Shown piece after piece: positions 9,506 to 19,000 of a stretch of 64,000 nucleotides of DNA (positions within the stretch are counted from its first letter, which is position 1; each line of letters starts with the position of its first letter). The translations under genes were made by a program, and so were the position numbers. The notes under the pieces are model-generated. The model saw only the letters and a program-made list of their open reading frames with translations. It made no database searches and was not told where the DNA came from. Origin of the DNA: Reichenbachiella ulvae (lineage in GTDB: Bacteria > Bacteroidota > Bacteroidia > Cytophagales > Cyclobacteriaceae); the NCBI RefSeq assembly GCF_025833875.1, contig NZ_JAOYOD010000001.1, positions 558,001 to 622,000 on the forward strand, in the 5' to 3' direction.

Positions 9506-9538
9506 GAAATTTACACAATCTAAGGCTATATAGTTCAA
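9506..9538 (-). promoter_or_regulatory. Candidate promoter of the merR-crt operon
   Basis: On the minus strand, TTG (9538-9536) and TAAATTTC (9513-9506) resemble the Bacteroidota -33 and -7 elements (TTG and TAnnTTTG), 22 bases apart, slightly more than the usual 19-21. The position suits a transcript starting before the merR TTG codon. Confidence 0.3.
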
Positions 9539-9575
9539 GCCGCTTATAGATTATTTAAAACTTATTATTCCCAGC

Positions 9576-9607
9576 TTTGTCTACGATGTGCATCTGTCAT
9601 ATCTTAG
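9576..9607 (+). promoter_or_regulatory. Candidate promoter of the acylase operon
   Basis: TTTG (9576-9579), a 20-base spacer and TATCTTAG (9600-9607) match the Bacteroidota promoter form TTTG-N19/21-TAnnTTTG with one mismatch in the -7 element. The predicted start is 15-20 bases before the ATG at 9632. Confidence 0.45.
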
Positions 9608-9631
9608 ACCTTTCAATTAGTAACATCCGAT

Positions 9632-12055
9632 ATGAAGGTATTCAGGTTTGTAATAGCACTGATTCTTACGATTTCTTTTATTTCTTATGTCAATTTTAAG
9701 CAAGGTGAAATTCCGCCTTTAGGCAGGTTCATGAGCCCTTTTACTGGTTTTTGGCAAAACGGAGAAAGTGAGAGAATTGATTTTGACAAGAAACTCAAAG
9801 CGGAGGATCTCAAGTCAGATGTAACCATCCAATTTGATGAACAAGTGATTCCGCATATTTATGCTGAAAATAATCATGACTTGTATTTTGCACAGGGATA
9901 TACCACCGCTAGCCATAGACTATGGCAAATGGAGTTTCAAGTCCTGGCTACTGAAGGGCGTTTGTCCGAAATAGTGGGTGATCGTGCGTTAGAGTTTGAT
10001 AAGAGAAATAGGAGAAAAGGATTAAAGTATGCTGCCAAGCGATCTTTAGAATTGGTGGAGGCTAATCCGGAGGTGAAGGAAATGATGCAGGCTTATGCAG
10101 ATGGAGTCAATCATTATATCAATTCCCTGGATTACGAAGATTACCCTATAGAATATAAGCTGCTAGATTACCAGCCGGAAGAGTGGAGCGTGTTGAAGTC
10201 ATGCCTTTTGCTCAAATATATGGCAGATATGTTGTCTTCAGGAGAGGCAGATTTGGAAAATACCAATGCCTATCAATTGTTGGGTGCGGCTGATTTTGAA
10301 ATGTTATTTCCTGAAAGTTTTCCATCCATAGATCCAGTCATTCCTAGTGAGCGAGAATGGGACTTTGAATCAGTTAAGGTGGAGAAACCTGACAAGGCAT
10401 GGCCTACTGATACAATAGTTTCTACAATGGATAAGCCAGATCCTCGAAATGGCTCTAACAACTTTGTAGTTTCGGGACAAAAAACAGCCAATGGTCGTAC
10501 CATGTTGGCCAATGAGCCTGACCTGGCTTTAAACCTGCCTTCGATCTGGTATGTCAATCAATTGAAGGCGCCAGGAGTGAACGTCTTTGGTGCAACCATC
10601 CCTGGAGCACCTGGCGTTGTAGTTGGTTTTAATGACTCGATAGCCTGGGGTGTGACCAATGCCAAGCGAGATGTAGTGGACTGGTACAAAATCCAATTCA
10701 GGAATGATAGGAGAGAGGAGTACCTATATGAGAACAAGTGGTTGAAAACGGAAAAAGTCGTAGAAGAAATCAAGGTAAGAGGGAAAGAAAGTGTATATGA
10801 TACCATAGTTCATACTCACTATGGTCCAGTAGTCTATGATTACAACTTTGAAGGGAATGGGGAGAAACTAAATCTAGCGATGAAGTGGACCGCTCATGAG
10901 GCAACCTTAGAGGTGTATACTTTGTATCTCCTGAACAGGGCTAAAAACTATGATGATTATGTAGATGCGCTTCAGTATTTTCAAGCGCCCGCTCAAAACT
11001 TTGCGTTTGCTTCGGCATCCGGAGATATTGCTATGTGGGTCAATGGTCGTTTTCCAATCAAGTGGAAAACCCAGGGTAAGTTCCTTCTAGATGGAACAGA
11101 GTCTGACAATGAGTGGTATGGTGATATTCCACACATGCAAAAGGCCTACATGAAAAATCCTGAGCAAGGGTTTCTTAGTTCTGCCAATCAACATCCGGTG
11201 GATTCGACTTATCCCTATTATGTCTACGATTACAATTACGAGTTTTATCGCAACAGACGGATCAATGATCGACTCAAACTGATGTCTAACATAGAGGTAG
11301 GGGATATGATGAAGTTGCAGAATGATAACTATAATTACAGAGCATCAGAGAGTCTCCCTATGATGCTGGACAGCCTGGATACAGCGAGTATGTCTGCCAA
11401 AGCAGCTGCTGCTTATAATATTCTCAGACGTTGGGATTACTTCAACGATCCTAAAATAGAAGCTCCAAGCTATTACAGCGCCTGGTGGGATACTTTTTAT
11501 CGACTCGTTTGGGATGAATTTGACCGGGAAGATATGGCACTTAAAAGGCCCCATGTCTTCAATACCATTCATCTGATGAACACAGATCCTGGCAACAAGT
11601 ATTTTGATGTTCAGAAAACTTCGTCAAGGGAAACGGCTGTGAGTTTAGTGAATCAGGCATTTGACTCTGCTGTGGCAAAAGTAGATCGATGGAAGCTTGA
11701 AAATGAGCAAGAGCGTGCGGATTGGTATCTATACAAAAACACAGGAGCCAGACATTTGCTGAAATTGGAGCCATTTTCCTTTGAGCAGATTGAAATCGGG
11801 GGGGATAGAAATATAGTGAATGCAGCCAGTAGAGGACATGGGCCTTCATGGCGAATGGTTGTGGAACTCAGCCCTGATCAGGTGCGGGCATGGGGTGTGT
11901 ATCCAGGTAGCCAATCTGGAAATCCTGGAAATCCATCTTATGGTGAGATGATAAATGACTGGGCCAGCGGTAAATATTATCGACTCAATTTTTGGGATGA
12001 GGTTCAGATCGAGAATCCTAAAATTGTATTCACTCAAACTTTAAAATCAGAATAA
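9632..12055 (+). CDS. Penicillin-acylase-family Ntn hydrolase (peptidase family S45)
   Basis: The 807-residue protein has an N-terminal hydrophobic segment (residues 4-20) for export or anchoring, an alpha-chain region with the typical FAQGYTTASHRLWQMEF pattern (about 86-102), and the processing and catalytic site DPRNGSNNFVVSG with Ser275 as the predicted beta-chain nucleophile after autocleavage at Gly274. Downstream GAPGVVVGFNDSIAWGVTNA is the conserved segment around the substrate pocket. Members hydrolyse amides such as penicillins, cephalosporins or acyl-homoserine lactones; the substrate cannot be read here. The gene is followed after 2 bases by a small membrane protein gene. Confidence 0.92.
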   Translation: MKVFRFVIALILTISFISYVNFKQGEIPPLGRFMSPFTGFWQNGESERIDFDKKLKAEDLKSDVTIQFDEQVIPHIYAENNHDLYFAQGYTTASHRLWQMEFQVLATEGRLSEIVGDRALEFDKRNRRKGLKYAAKRSLELVEANPEVKEMMQAYADGVNHYINSLDYEDYPIEYKLLDYQPEEWSVLKSCLLLKYMADMLSSGEADLENTNAYQLLGAADFEMLFPESFPSIDPVIPSEREWDFESVKVEKPDKAWPTDTIVSTMDKPDPRNGSNNFVVSGQKTANGRTMLANEPDLALNLPSIWYVNQLKAPGVNVFGATIPGAPGVVVGFNDSIAWGVTNAKRDVVDWYKIQFRNDRREEYLYENKWLKTEKVVEEIKVRGKESVYDTIVHTHYGPVVYDYNFEGNGEKLNLAMKWTAHEATLEVYTLYLLNRAKNYDDYVDALQYFQAPAQNFAFASASGDIAMWVNGRFPIKWKTQGKFLLDGTESDNEWYGDIPHMQKAYMKNPEQGFLSSANQHPVDSTYPYYVYDYNYEFYRNRRINDRLKLMSNIEVGDMMKLQNDNYNYRASESLPMMLDSLDTASMSAKAAAAYNILRRWDYFNDPKIEAPSYYSAWWDTFYRLVWDEFDREDMALKRPHVFNTIHLMNTDPGNKYFDVQKTSSRETAVSLVNQAFDSAVAKVDRWKLENEQERADWYLYKNTGARHLLKLEPFSFEQIEIGGDRNIVNAASRGHGPSWRMVVELSPDQVRAWGVYPGSQSGNPGNPSYGEMINDWASGKYYRLNFWDEVQIENPKIVFTQTLKSE

Positions 12056-12057
12056 GC

Positions 12058-12429
12058 ATGCTATTTATAATAAGACTTGTATCCATTGCTGGCCTGAGTT
12101 TTTTGCTGTCACTGATCATGCCCTGGTGGTGTTTGATTTTGGTGGCTGGTATTATTTGTTTTCTGTTGCCTGCGGGTAGTTTCAATGCATTGCTGAGCGG
12201 CTTGCTAGGCGGAGGATTGTTGTGGATGGTGATGGCGTGGAAGATTGATGTTGAAACCAATTCGATTATGTCTTCTAAGATAGTCGAACTTTTTCCAGTA
12301 GATGATGTGAATATGTTGATCATAGCCACAGGTGTTTTGGGTGGAGTCGCTGGTGCTTTGGGCGCCTTCACGGGTAATAGCTTCAGGAAAATCTTCATCA
12401 AGAAAAAAGAGAAAAGTTTTTATAGTTAG
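12058..12429 (+). CDS. Small membrane protein, function unknown
   Basis: The 123-residue protein is not recognised. It has about four hydrophobic segments (residues 2-18, 22-40, 44-61, 85-106) rich in Gly and Leu, a short polar loop around 62-80, and a basic tail (KIFIKKKEKS). The start lies 2 bases after the acylase stop, so the two genes are very likely cotranscribed and perhaps translationally coupled. No catalytic motif is visible. Confidence 0.75.
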   Translation: MLFIIRLVSIAGLSFLLSLIMPWWCLILVAGIICFLLPAGSFNALLSGLLGGGLLWMVMAWKIDVETNSIMSSKIVELFPVDDVNMLIIATGVLGGVAGALGAFTGNSFRKIFIKKKEKSFYS

Positions 12430-12465
12430 TAGTATCTCTCTAGCGAATCAGACGTAGAAGCAAGC

Positions 12466-12846
12466 ATGGAAAAGTCAGAAGAAGAATGGAAAGCTGAATT
12501 GAGCCCTGAGCAATTCCAAATATTAAGAAAAAAAGGGACTGAAAGACCTTTTACTGGAAAGTACTGGGACTTTGACAAGCAAGGACAATATCACTGCGCA
12601 GGTTGTGGGCAGGAGCTGTTCAAGTCTGATACTAAATTTGATGCGGGATGTGGATGGCCCAGTTTCTTTCAGCCCAGCGACGAAAAGCATATCAATCGAC
12701 ACGCTGACTATTCGCATGGTATGGTGAGGACAGAAGTTACATGCTCTAATTGCGGAGGGCACTTGGGTCATGTTTTTACAGATGGTCCTGAACCCACAGG
12801 CCTTAGGTACTGTATCAATTCTGCCTCTATTGACTTTACGGAATAG
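12466..12846 (+). CDS. msrB: Peptide-methionine (R)-S-oxide reductase MsrB
   Basis: The 126-residue single-domain protein has all MsrB hallmarks: zinc-binding CAGC (Cys44, Cys47) and CSNC (Cys93, Cys96), the [10 protein letters not shown] segment (possible resolving Cys62), GGHLGHVF, and RYCINSASI with catalytic Cys116. It reduces methionine-R-sulfoxide in proteins. No signal peptide is present, so it acts in the cytoplasm. It lies 36 bases after the membrane protein gene in the same direction. Confidence 0.97.
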   Translation: MEKSEEEWKAELSPEQFQILRKKGTERPFTGKYWDFDKQGQYHCAGCGQELFKSDTKFDAGCGWPSFFQPSDEKHINRHADYSHGMVRTEVTCSNCGGHLGHVFTDGPEPTGLRYCINSASIDFTE

Positions 12847-13142
12847 AAATACCAATTCCCTTTGAACATATCTTACTAGGGCTTAAGTAAAGAAGCCCAT
12901 CCTGTTAGCCATAATCTTAATCAGGTTTTCAAAGACTAATAACTGTTATTTATAAAAGTTATTCTTGCCAATTCAGGGTTTGGAGAGAAAAACATGGTAA
13001 ATTGCCATATACACATTGTATGGGCCTATCTCTTATTGGTTAGCATCTCTATTTTATAGCTTATAGTGTCTTTTGAGTAAGGGTTGAGCTCAAATAACTG
13101 GTTTTTACAGAATAATATTCAGCTCCAATAAATACTTTTTTT
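12847..13142. other. Intergenic region before the desaturase
   Basis: About 296 bases without a supportable gene. A weak inverted repeat, GGGCTT (12879-12884) with AAGCCC (12893-12898), follows msrB but has no T-run. The rest is AT-rich and ends in a run of seven T (13136-13142). Confidence 0.5.
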
Positions 13143-13259
13143 ATCAAGCATCTTAGATTTTCAAAAACAGAAGCTCATGCTGAGTTCTCAAAAGAACTTA
13201 GAAGCAGCGTCAGGGCATATTTTGCCTCAAGTAACATTAAGCGATATGGAAATGCCAAT
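13143..13259 (+). other. In-frame N-terminal extension of the desaturase without a standard start codon
   Basis: The frame upstream of the first ATG (13260) stays open back to a TAA at 13113-13115 and translates to a sequence containing SKELRSSVRAYF and IKRYGNAN. This resembles the N-terminus of Bacteroidota acyl-CoA desaturases (pattern ELKxRVxAYF...NANM). No ATG, GTG or TTG lies in frame in this stretch. ATC at 13143 would give a start of the form M-K-H-L-R-F-S that fits the family; ATA at 13128 is an alternative. Confidence 0.55.
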
Positions 13260-14237
13260 ATGGCTACCAAAACCGTTTTTATGCTCCTTTTATTTTTTGT
13301 TCCACTTATCATCTTATCTATTGGAGTAGTCCAGTCAGGATGGATGGTCTTTTTACTTTATCTGGTCAGTGGTTTGGGTATGACAGGTATAGGTATGGGC
13401 GTCATGCATGATGCCTTGCATGGTTCTTATTCTCAAAACAAATGGGTTAACAAGGTTTTGGGTTATTCGATCAATATTATTGGTGCGAATGCCTCAGTAT
13501 GGAAAATCCAGCACAATGTGTTGCACCATACTTATACAAATATTGAGGGGTCTGATGATGATATCAATATGCCGTTTTTTCTTCGGTTTTCACCCAATAC
13601 CAAACATCACCGCGTGCATAAATATCAGCATTTTTATGTTTGGTTCTTTTATGGTTTTCTAACCTTGATTTGGGTTACAGCCAAAGACTTTGTTCGGATC
13701 AATAGGTATAAAAAAATAGGGTACTTTAAGAAAAAGCATGATGTTTTTAAAGAATTGGCTAAAACCATCTTATGGAAGGTGATATACTATAGTTACTCTT
13801 TAGTTATTCCGATTATTATGTTACCGGTTTCACCATGGTTGGTGGTAGGTGCTTTCTTGTTTATGCATTTTTTTACGGGTATGTTTATATCAGTAGTGTT
13901 CCAAACTGCACATGTGATGCCTAGTTCGGAATTTCCGAACCCGGACGAAAAAGGAATGATGCCGGATGAATGGTCTGTGCATCAGCTAGTAACTACTAGC
14001 AATTACGCACCTAGAAGTAAGGTTTTTAGTTGGTTTATTGGAGGCTTGAACTTTCAGATTGAGCATCATTTGCTTCCTCATGTGTGCCATGTACACTACA
14101 AGCAACTTTCAAAAATTGTTTTAGAGAAAGCGGAAAAATATGGAATTCCTTATAATACTAAGCCTACATTTTGGGATGCAATTTGTGATCATTTCAGAAT
14201 GATGCGTGCATTAGGCCAAAATACGGTGGCAGTCTAA
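13260..14237 (+). CDS. Membrane fatty-acid (acyl-CoA/acyl-lipid) desaturase
   Basis: The protein is 325 residues from the first ATG, probably about 364 with the upstream extension. The three His boxes are intact: HDALHGS, HNVLHHTYTN and QIEHHLLPH, arranged around four hydrophobic segments as in membrane diiron desaturases. It introduces a double bond into acyl chains, with a likely role in membrane fluidity. Position and regiospecificity cannot be read. The family normally has some 35-40 more residues at the N-terminus, and these are encoded in frame upstream without a standard start codon, so 13260 is the conventional but perhaps not the true start. A strong bidirectional terminator follows. 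Confidence 0.9.
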   Translation: MATKTVFMLLLFFVPLIILSIGVVQSGWMVFLLYLVSGLGMTGIGMGVMHDALHGSYSQNKWVNKVLGYSINIIGANASVWKIQHNVLHHTYTNIEGSDDDINMPFFLRFSPNTKHHRVHKYQHFYVWFFYGFLTLIWVTAKDFVRINRYKKIGYFKKKHDVFKELAKTILWKVIYYSYSLVIPIIMLPVSPWLVVGAFLFMHFFTGMFISVVFQTAHVMPSSEFPNPDEKGMMPDEWSVHQLVTTSNYAPRSKVFSWFIGGLNFQIEHHLLPHVCHVHYKQLSKIVLEKAEKYGIPYNTKPTFWDAICDHFRMMRALGQNTVAV

Positions 14238-14260
14238 AAGACAAAAGTATAAGAAAATAA

Positions 14261-14293
14261 AAAAAGCCATTTACAATCGTAAATGGCTTTTTT
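14261..14293. terminator. Bidirectional rho-independent terminator between desaturase and tmRNA
   Basis: GCCATTTAC (14266-14274) and GTAAATGGC (14279-14287) form a perfect 9-bp stem with an AATC loop, flanked by A-run and T-run on the two sides, so it can stop transcription of both converging genes. Confidence 0.88.
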
Positions 14294-14304
14294 GTTTCAA
14301 TAAG

Positions 14305-14698
14305 TGGAGCCGGAGGGAATCGAACCCACGTCCAGATAAGGTCATGTTGGACCCTCTACATGCTTAGTTATCGCTTATGATCTTACAGGAGGGCTGGCGG
14401 ATAACTACCTACCTTTCCTGCCAGTTGTTAGAGCTTCGCTATTGGTTAACAACATCACCGCAAGCTAGTTTTACGATTCGACACCCCTTGATCCTCCTTG
14501 TAAAACAAAAGCCTGGAGGGATGTGACTGTCCTGCCTCTAAGGTCAGGATAAGTAATTCCTACTAAACTTCGGAATTATGCAGCCATGGCGTAAGATTCT
14601 TCGCCAATTATGATTTGAGCAAATTGATCACGCGTGCTTGCTCAACACCCGACATGCAAGTACAATATTCACACTTACTGTCAATACCGGTCGGCCCC
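14305..14698 (-). ncRNA. ssrA: Transfer-messenger RNA (tmRNA)
   Basis: On the minus strand the RNA begins GGGGCCGACCGG and ends in a T-arm (GGGTTCGATTCCC) and GGCTCCA, so its ends pair as an alanine-tRNA-like acceptor (GGGGCC with GGCTCC). The terminal CCA is not encoded beyond the discriminator A. The length of about 394 bases and an internal tag frame (14605-14576) confirm it. With SmpB it rescues stalled ribosomes and tags the nascent protein for proteolysis. Confidence 0.95.
14576..14605 (-). other. tmRNA tag-peptide reading frame
   Basis: The frame GGC GAA GAA TCT TAC GCC ATG GCT GCA TAA encodes the tag GEESYAMAA and stop. With the tRNA-borne Ala in front, the appended peptide would be A-GEESYAMAA. 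The Ala-Ala end is the usual protease recognition signal. Confidence 0.9.
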
Positions 14699-14704
14699 AT
14701 ATTT

Positions 14705-14712
14705 CAAAGATC
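14705..14712 (-). promoter_or_regulatory. Candidate -7 element of the tmRNA promoter
   Basis: On the minus strand GATCTTTG (one mismatch to TAnnTTTG) ends 6 bases before the mature tmRNA 5' end. The nearest upstream TTTG is 25 bases away, longer than usual, so the -33 element is uncertain. Confidence 0.35.
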
Positions 14713-15024
14713 ACTTTTCCTTCTCTGCGAAGGGCAGCAAATGTAAGTGAAAGTCTATAGACTTCCTACATCTTCTTTAGCCACTATAGAATTAACGCAA
14801 TTGCGAGGGTTGTGGTTAGCCTATTTTATGCATTAGCAAATGCCGGAGTTAATAGTTATTAGGATATTGAGTTAATAGGAGTGGGCTCTGATGAAATATC
14901 GAATGAATCTAGTAGAATCTGATTGGTTAATAATTATTTCCAAATGAAAGCATGGTTAAGAGCTCTAGTGAATCTTAGAGTTGTTGTGTAAAGTAGGGGA
15001 GATGGCTTACCTATTTGACAGAAA
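14713..15024. other. Intergenic region upstream of tmRNA, no gene seen
   Basis: About 310 AT-rich bases between the tmRNA promoter and the terminator of the PorP gene. No open frame of useful length and no clear repeats were seen beyond a short inverted repeat CCTTC/GAAGG close to the tmRNA. Confidence 0.5.
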
Positions 15025-15070
15025 TGAAAAAAGCGTGTTGCTCATTTAGTTGAACAACACGCTTCTTGTT
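15025..15070 (-). terminator. Rho-independent terminator of the giant adhesin-PorP unit
   Basis: AAGCGTGTTG (15031-15040) pairs with CAACACGCTT (15055-15064), a perfect 10-bp stem. On the minus strand the stem is followed by a run of T, and it lies 17 bases after the PorP stop. Confidence 0.88.
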
Positions 15071-15086
15071 TCAAAGTCTTAAAACC

Positions 15087-16013
15087 TTAGAAGTATACTG
15101 GACACAAGCCATCTTTCTTGCTTGTTTTCAATTTGATTCTATAGTTGAGAAGAATCTCATGAGATCCAGCAGTATAACCATTCAAGTCGCTAGTTGGGAT
15201 GTCATAGGCATAGCCAAGTCTAAAGTTTTCGTTCAATACCAATTGCGTCATGAGAGATACACAGTCCTGATGACGGTAGGAAGCACCCACATATACGATT
15301 TCACTTATGATTAAATTGACATTGACGTCAAAACTAATAGGCGTCTTGTCTTGTAATCTTAAGAGAACAGATGGATTGATTTTTAGGTTTCTGCTCAAAT
15401 CTTTCACGAATCCCCCAGTGACGTAGTAGTAACGCGATGCTATACCTGTAGTTTGAATATCATCTTGTTCGTACTCTATTTTAGGTGTTAGAATATAAGG
15501 AACCGATGCTCCGATGAAGTAATCCCTGTTCGCAAAATATATCCCTGCACCAAAATTTGGGTTGAAATCATTGGCATAGACAGCTAATGGATCTTCCTGA
15601 CTGAACCAATCCAACTCGTTGAAGTTGGAGGTTCTTTGGTCAAAACCGGCTTGTAATCCCATAGATAGAATACCAATTTGTGTTCTGATCTTGTAGGCAA
15701 AACTTCCGTAAAGACTGTACTGCTCATGAACACCAATCTTATCGCGCACTACGTTTAGCCCCGTACCTACCTGGTTTTCTTTGAAGGTGGTATGAGCTGT
15801 CAGTGACTGATAGACGGGTGCGCCTTCAATGTTTACCCATTGATTTCGATTGGTGAAAATGGCTGAAAAGAGATTCAGACTTCCTGCATAGGCGGGGTTC
15901 AAAGCGAGCCCGTTGTATGGGTAAGTAGAAAAGACAGGACGTTGCTGTGCAACGCCTGTCAAGCTCATTAGTGTAACTAAACTAGTTACCAGAAGTACTT
16001 TATATCTTTTCAT
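15087..16013 (-). CDS. PorP/SprF family type IX secretion outer-membrane protein
   Basis: The 308-residue protein has a signal peptide (residues 1-22, ending GVAQ) and the family N-terminus QQRPVFSTYPYNGLALNPAY, then NRNQWVNIEGAP, followed by repeated amphipathic strands of an outer-membrane beta-barrel. In Flavobacterium, SprF of this family is needed for secretion or surface attachment of the adjacent adhesin SprB. Here the gene starts 7 bases after the giant adhesin stop on the same strand, so it is very probably its dedicated partner. A terminator follows directly. Confidence 0.92.
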   Translation of the reverse strand: MKRYKVLLVTSLVTLMSLTGVAQQRPVFSTYPYNGLALNPAYAGSLNLFSAIFTNRNQWVNIEGAPVYQSLTAHTTFKENQVGTGLNVVRDKIGVHEQYSLYGSFAYKIRTQIGILSMGLQAGFDQRTSNFNELDWFSQEDPLAVYANDFNPNFGAGIYFANRDYFIGASVPYILTPKIEYEQDDIQTTGIASRYYYVTGGFVKDLSRNLKINPSVLLRLQDKTPISFDVNVNLIISEIVYVGASYRHQDCVSLMTQLVLNENFRLGYAYDIPTSDLNGYTAGSHEILLNYRIKLKTSKKDGLCPVYF

Positions 16014-16020
16014 CCAAATT

Positions 16021-19000
16021 TTATCTTAACAGCTCGAGGTATCCTTGAGTTACGTCTCCCTCTTGCCCTTCACCTTTATCAAAAATATAGAAATATGTTC
16101 CTGGAGGCAATCCTTGTTTACCGCCACCCAGGCCGGTATTACTCTTACCTGTAAACACTCTTCCGTTCACATCGTCTTCATACCAACGGATTTCATACAC
16201 TAAGGTACCTGATCTGTTGAATATTTTCACTTTGTTGTTCGGGAACCTGTCCGCACATGTGATTCTAAAGTAATCGTTCAAGGCATCACCATTGTCTGTA
16301 ACGGCATTGAAGATCTTAATTTCTGTTGATATTTCAAATGGAACGACATCTGAAGCACAATCATTTTCGTCAATCACCATTACCTGGTAACTGTTCGGAC
16401 CAATTCCGCTCAAACGCTCATCTCTACTGATGAAACTTGCATAATCTGCCGTATCAATAGCCGCAGTTCCATCATCCATCGTCCAATAGAAGTCTTCGAT
16501 GATCGTAGGAGTAGTGAATACCAGATCAGCAGATCCATTACCTACATACTCGTTAGTTCCCATGATCAACTCGTTACATTGTGAGTCGGTCGTTTTTACT
16601 GAGAATTTAGGGGTCACTCTCTCATCTACAACTTCCGCAGTGGCTGCATCGGACACACAACCAGTGTTGGTGTCAGTGGCTTGAACACTGTAGCTACCTT
16701 CATCCAGGCCAGTAGCCAGAATCGTGTTGCTGATAGTGGTGTTCGTTACATCAGTCCACTCGAAAGTGTATCCAGTCGTTACCTCATTGACAGAGGCTCT
16801 CAAGACTCCATTTGGCGTCAGACAGTTCGTTCTGTCACTCAACACGTTGATCGTTGGAAGAGGAACCTCTTCAGTCTCATTCGTGATGGTGATTTGATCT
16901 GTAATATCACAACCAGTATATCTATCTACCATATGAACGGTATATGTTTTATCAATCAACTGGTGAACTGTGAATGCTGCTGAATCCAATACTGGATCAC
17001 TCAAGCTTGGTCCATCGTGCCAGGTGAAAGTGTATCTAGATGGTTCATCTGGAACAGAAACTACAGTTGCCTGTCCATCTGCCCTGGTCAAATCACACTT
17101 AGTCAAGGCATGATCCTGAGTAATGATCATTTCCATCATCATGGTGTTGGTCTTGTCCTCAATCTGAATGATGTTAGGATCAGAACTACATCCACCGTCT
17201 ACATCTAGTACCACTATTGAATAAGTACCGTGTTCCAGTTCGCTAGCTGTATTACCATTCAGGTTATTAGCTGCCTGAGTGATTACCGCTTCGTCAAATT
17301 CCTCACCAGCGACCATGTAGTATTCAAATACTGCAGTCTCGTTAGTAGAGTTAGTGACTGAGATCGCCAACATACCATTTGGATCCACACAGTTTTCATT
17401 GCCTGTAGTAGATACATTCAGTAATAGTGGCTCAGCAGCGATGGAGCTCATTCCAAATACTTCGGTAGTGATACAGCCTGTAGCCAGATTTTCTACTTCG
17501 ATGGTGTAGCTACCTACATCGATACCTGCATAAGTAGGATCGTTCGGTCCATTCAACCATTGGAATCTATAATCTGTTGTGCTGGTAGAACCATCTGCAG
17601 TTACAGTCAGCATACCATTCGGATTCGTAGGATCACAATTAGTCACCTGATCGAAATCTGCTAGTGCTACTACTGGTGGTGCTGTTTCGTCTTCTACTTC
17701 AATCTGGAATACATCTGACATACAACCTGAAATGTTGCTGTAAGCTTCGATGTAGTACATGTTAGGCGCAAGTCCGGTAAACACAGGAGTTGTACCCATG
17801 TTAGTACCTGCACCAGATGTGTAAGTTCCAGTGTGTAGGAAGTAAGTATAGTCAGACAGAGCATCAGGGTTGATATTAGTCAACTCGATACTACCATTAG
17901 CCGGAGCACAAGTCGTAGCTGGCGTCATGATCACATCTGTAGTCAGACTCAACTGAATATCTATTGGTTCGAAAGGAACAGTATAGCTATCCGTAATCAC
18001 ACAACCAGTTACACCATCAGTGACCGTCACTGTATATTCCTGACTTTCCAATCCAGAAACCGTAGTGGTAGTTGGGCCGTGATCCCACACGATAGTAGGA
18101 GAGGTTGCATTGGTAGTGATCGTCAATTGACCATTTCCACCTACACAATATTCGTTCGCCTGATCTAAGTTGAAAGTCAAAGTAGGAGCCATGCTCTCAT
18201 CCAGAATACTGAACTCATAGGTCGATCCCGCACACTCTGAGCTGATGTGCTCAATGATTACCTGGTATCTACCTGCTGAGAGATTGCTTACATGTCCGTT
18301 TCCTACATCCGTACCACCGTGAGCAGCACCTGTAGAAGTTTGGATTGTGAATGTAAAGTCAGTCAATGCAGCCGCCGTACCATCTGAAGTGATGCCTGTA
18401 ATTTCAAACTCACCATTAGGATTGATACAGTTCGTGTTTTCTGTTTTGTTCACTGTAGAGATCTCGAATACTGGGATATCCTCTTCCAGCAACATTGGGT
18501 CTCCTGAGCTATCCAATAGGGTAGCTTCCACGAAACAAGAGTTGCTTGGAGTCGCATTGTCAGTCACAAGTAGAACATAAGCTCCACCGTCGATTCCTGA
18601 TAGTGTACCACTTGTTACACCTCCACCGGAAGTACCTGCAATGGTTCCATTATCGGTCAGCGCTACACCACTTGCTACTGATGCTCCAGCATACCACTGA
18701 TAAGTGTAGTTACCTCCATCATCGTTAGTGATAGTCCAATCCAATGCACCATTACCTTCATTGGCATCTGGATCACAACTTGTATCCACACTATTGACAG
18801 TGATGGTTACTTCTGGAGCGACAGAGTTGTCAAGTATTTCGAAAGCCACTTGACCTGTACTACAGCCTGTTACATTGTGCGTTGCTACGACAAGGTAATC
18901 ACCTGGTTCTCTGTTCAACAGTGTTGCAGAAGATTCTCCACTGATTAACACAGTAGGATTAGCGGTGTACCATGCGAATGTGTAATCATTCACATCTCCA

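Noticed and set aside
13088..13160. Frameshift in the run of seven T as explanation for the missing desaturase start
   Set aside because: The other two frames upstream of the T-run also lack ATG and meet stops, so an indel there would not restore a start codon.
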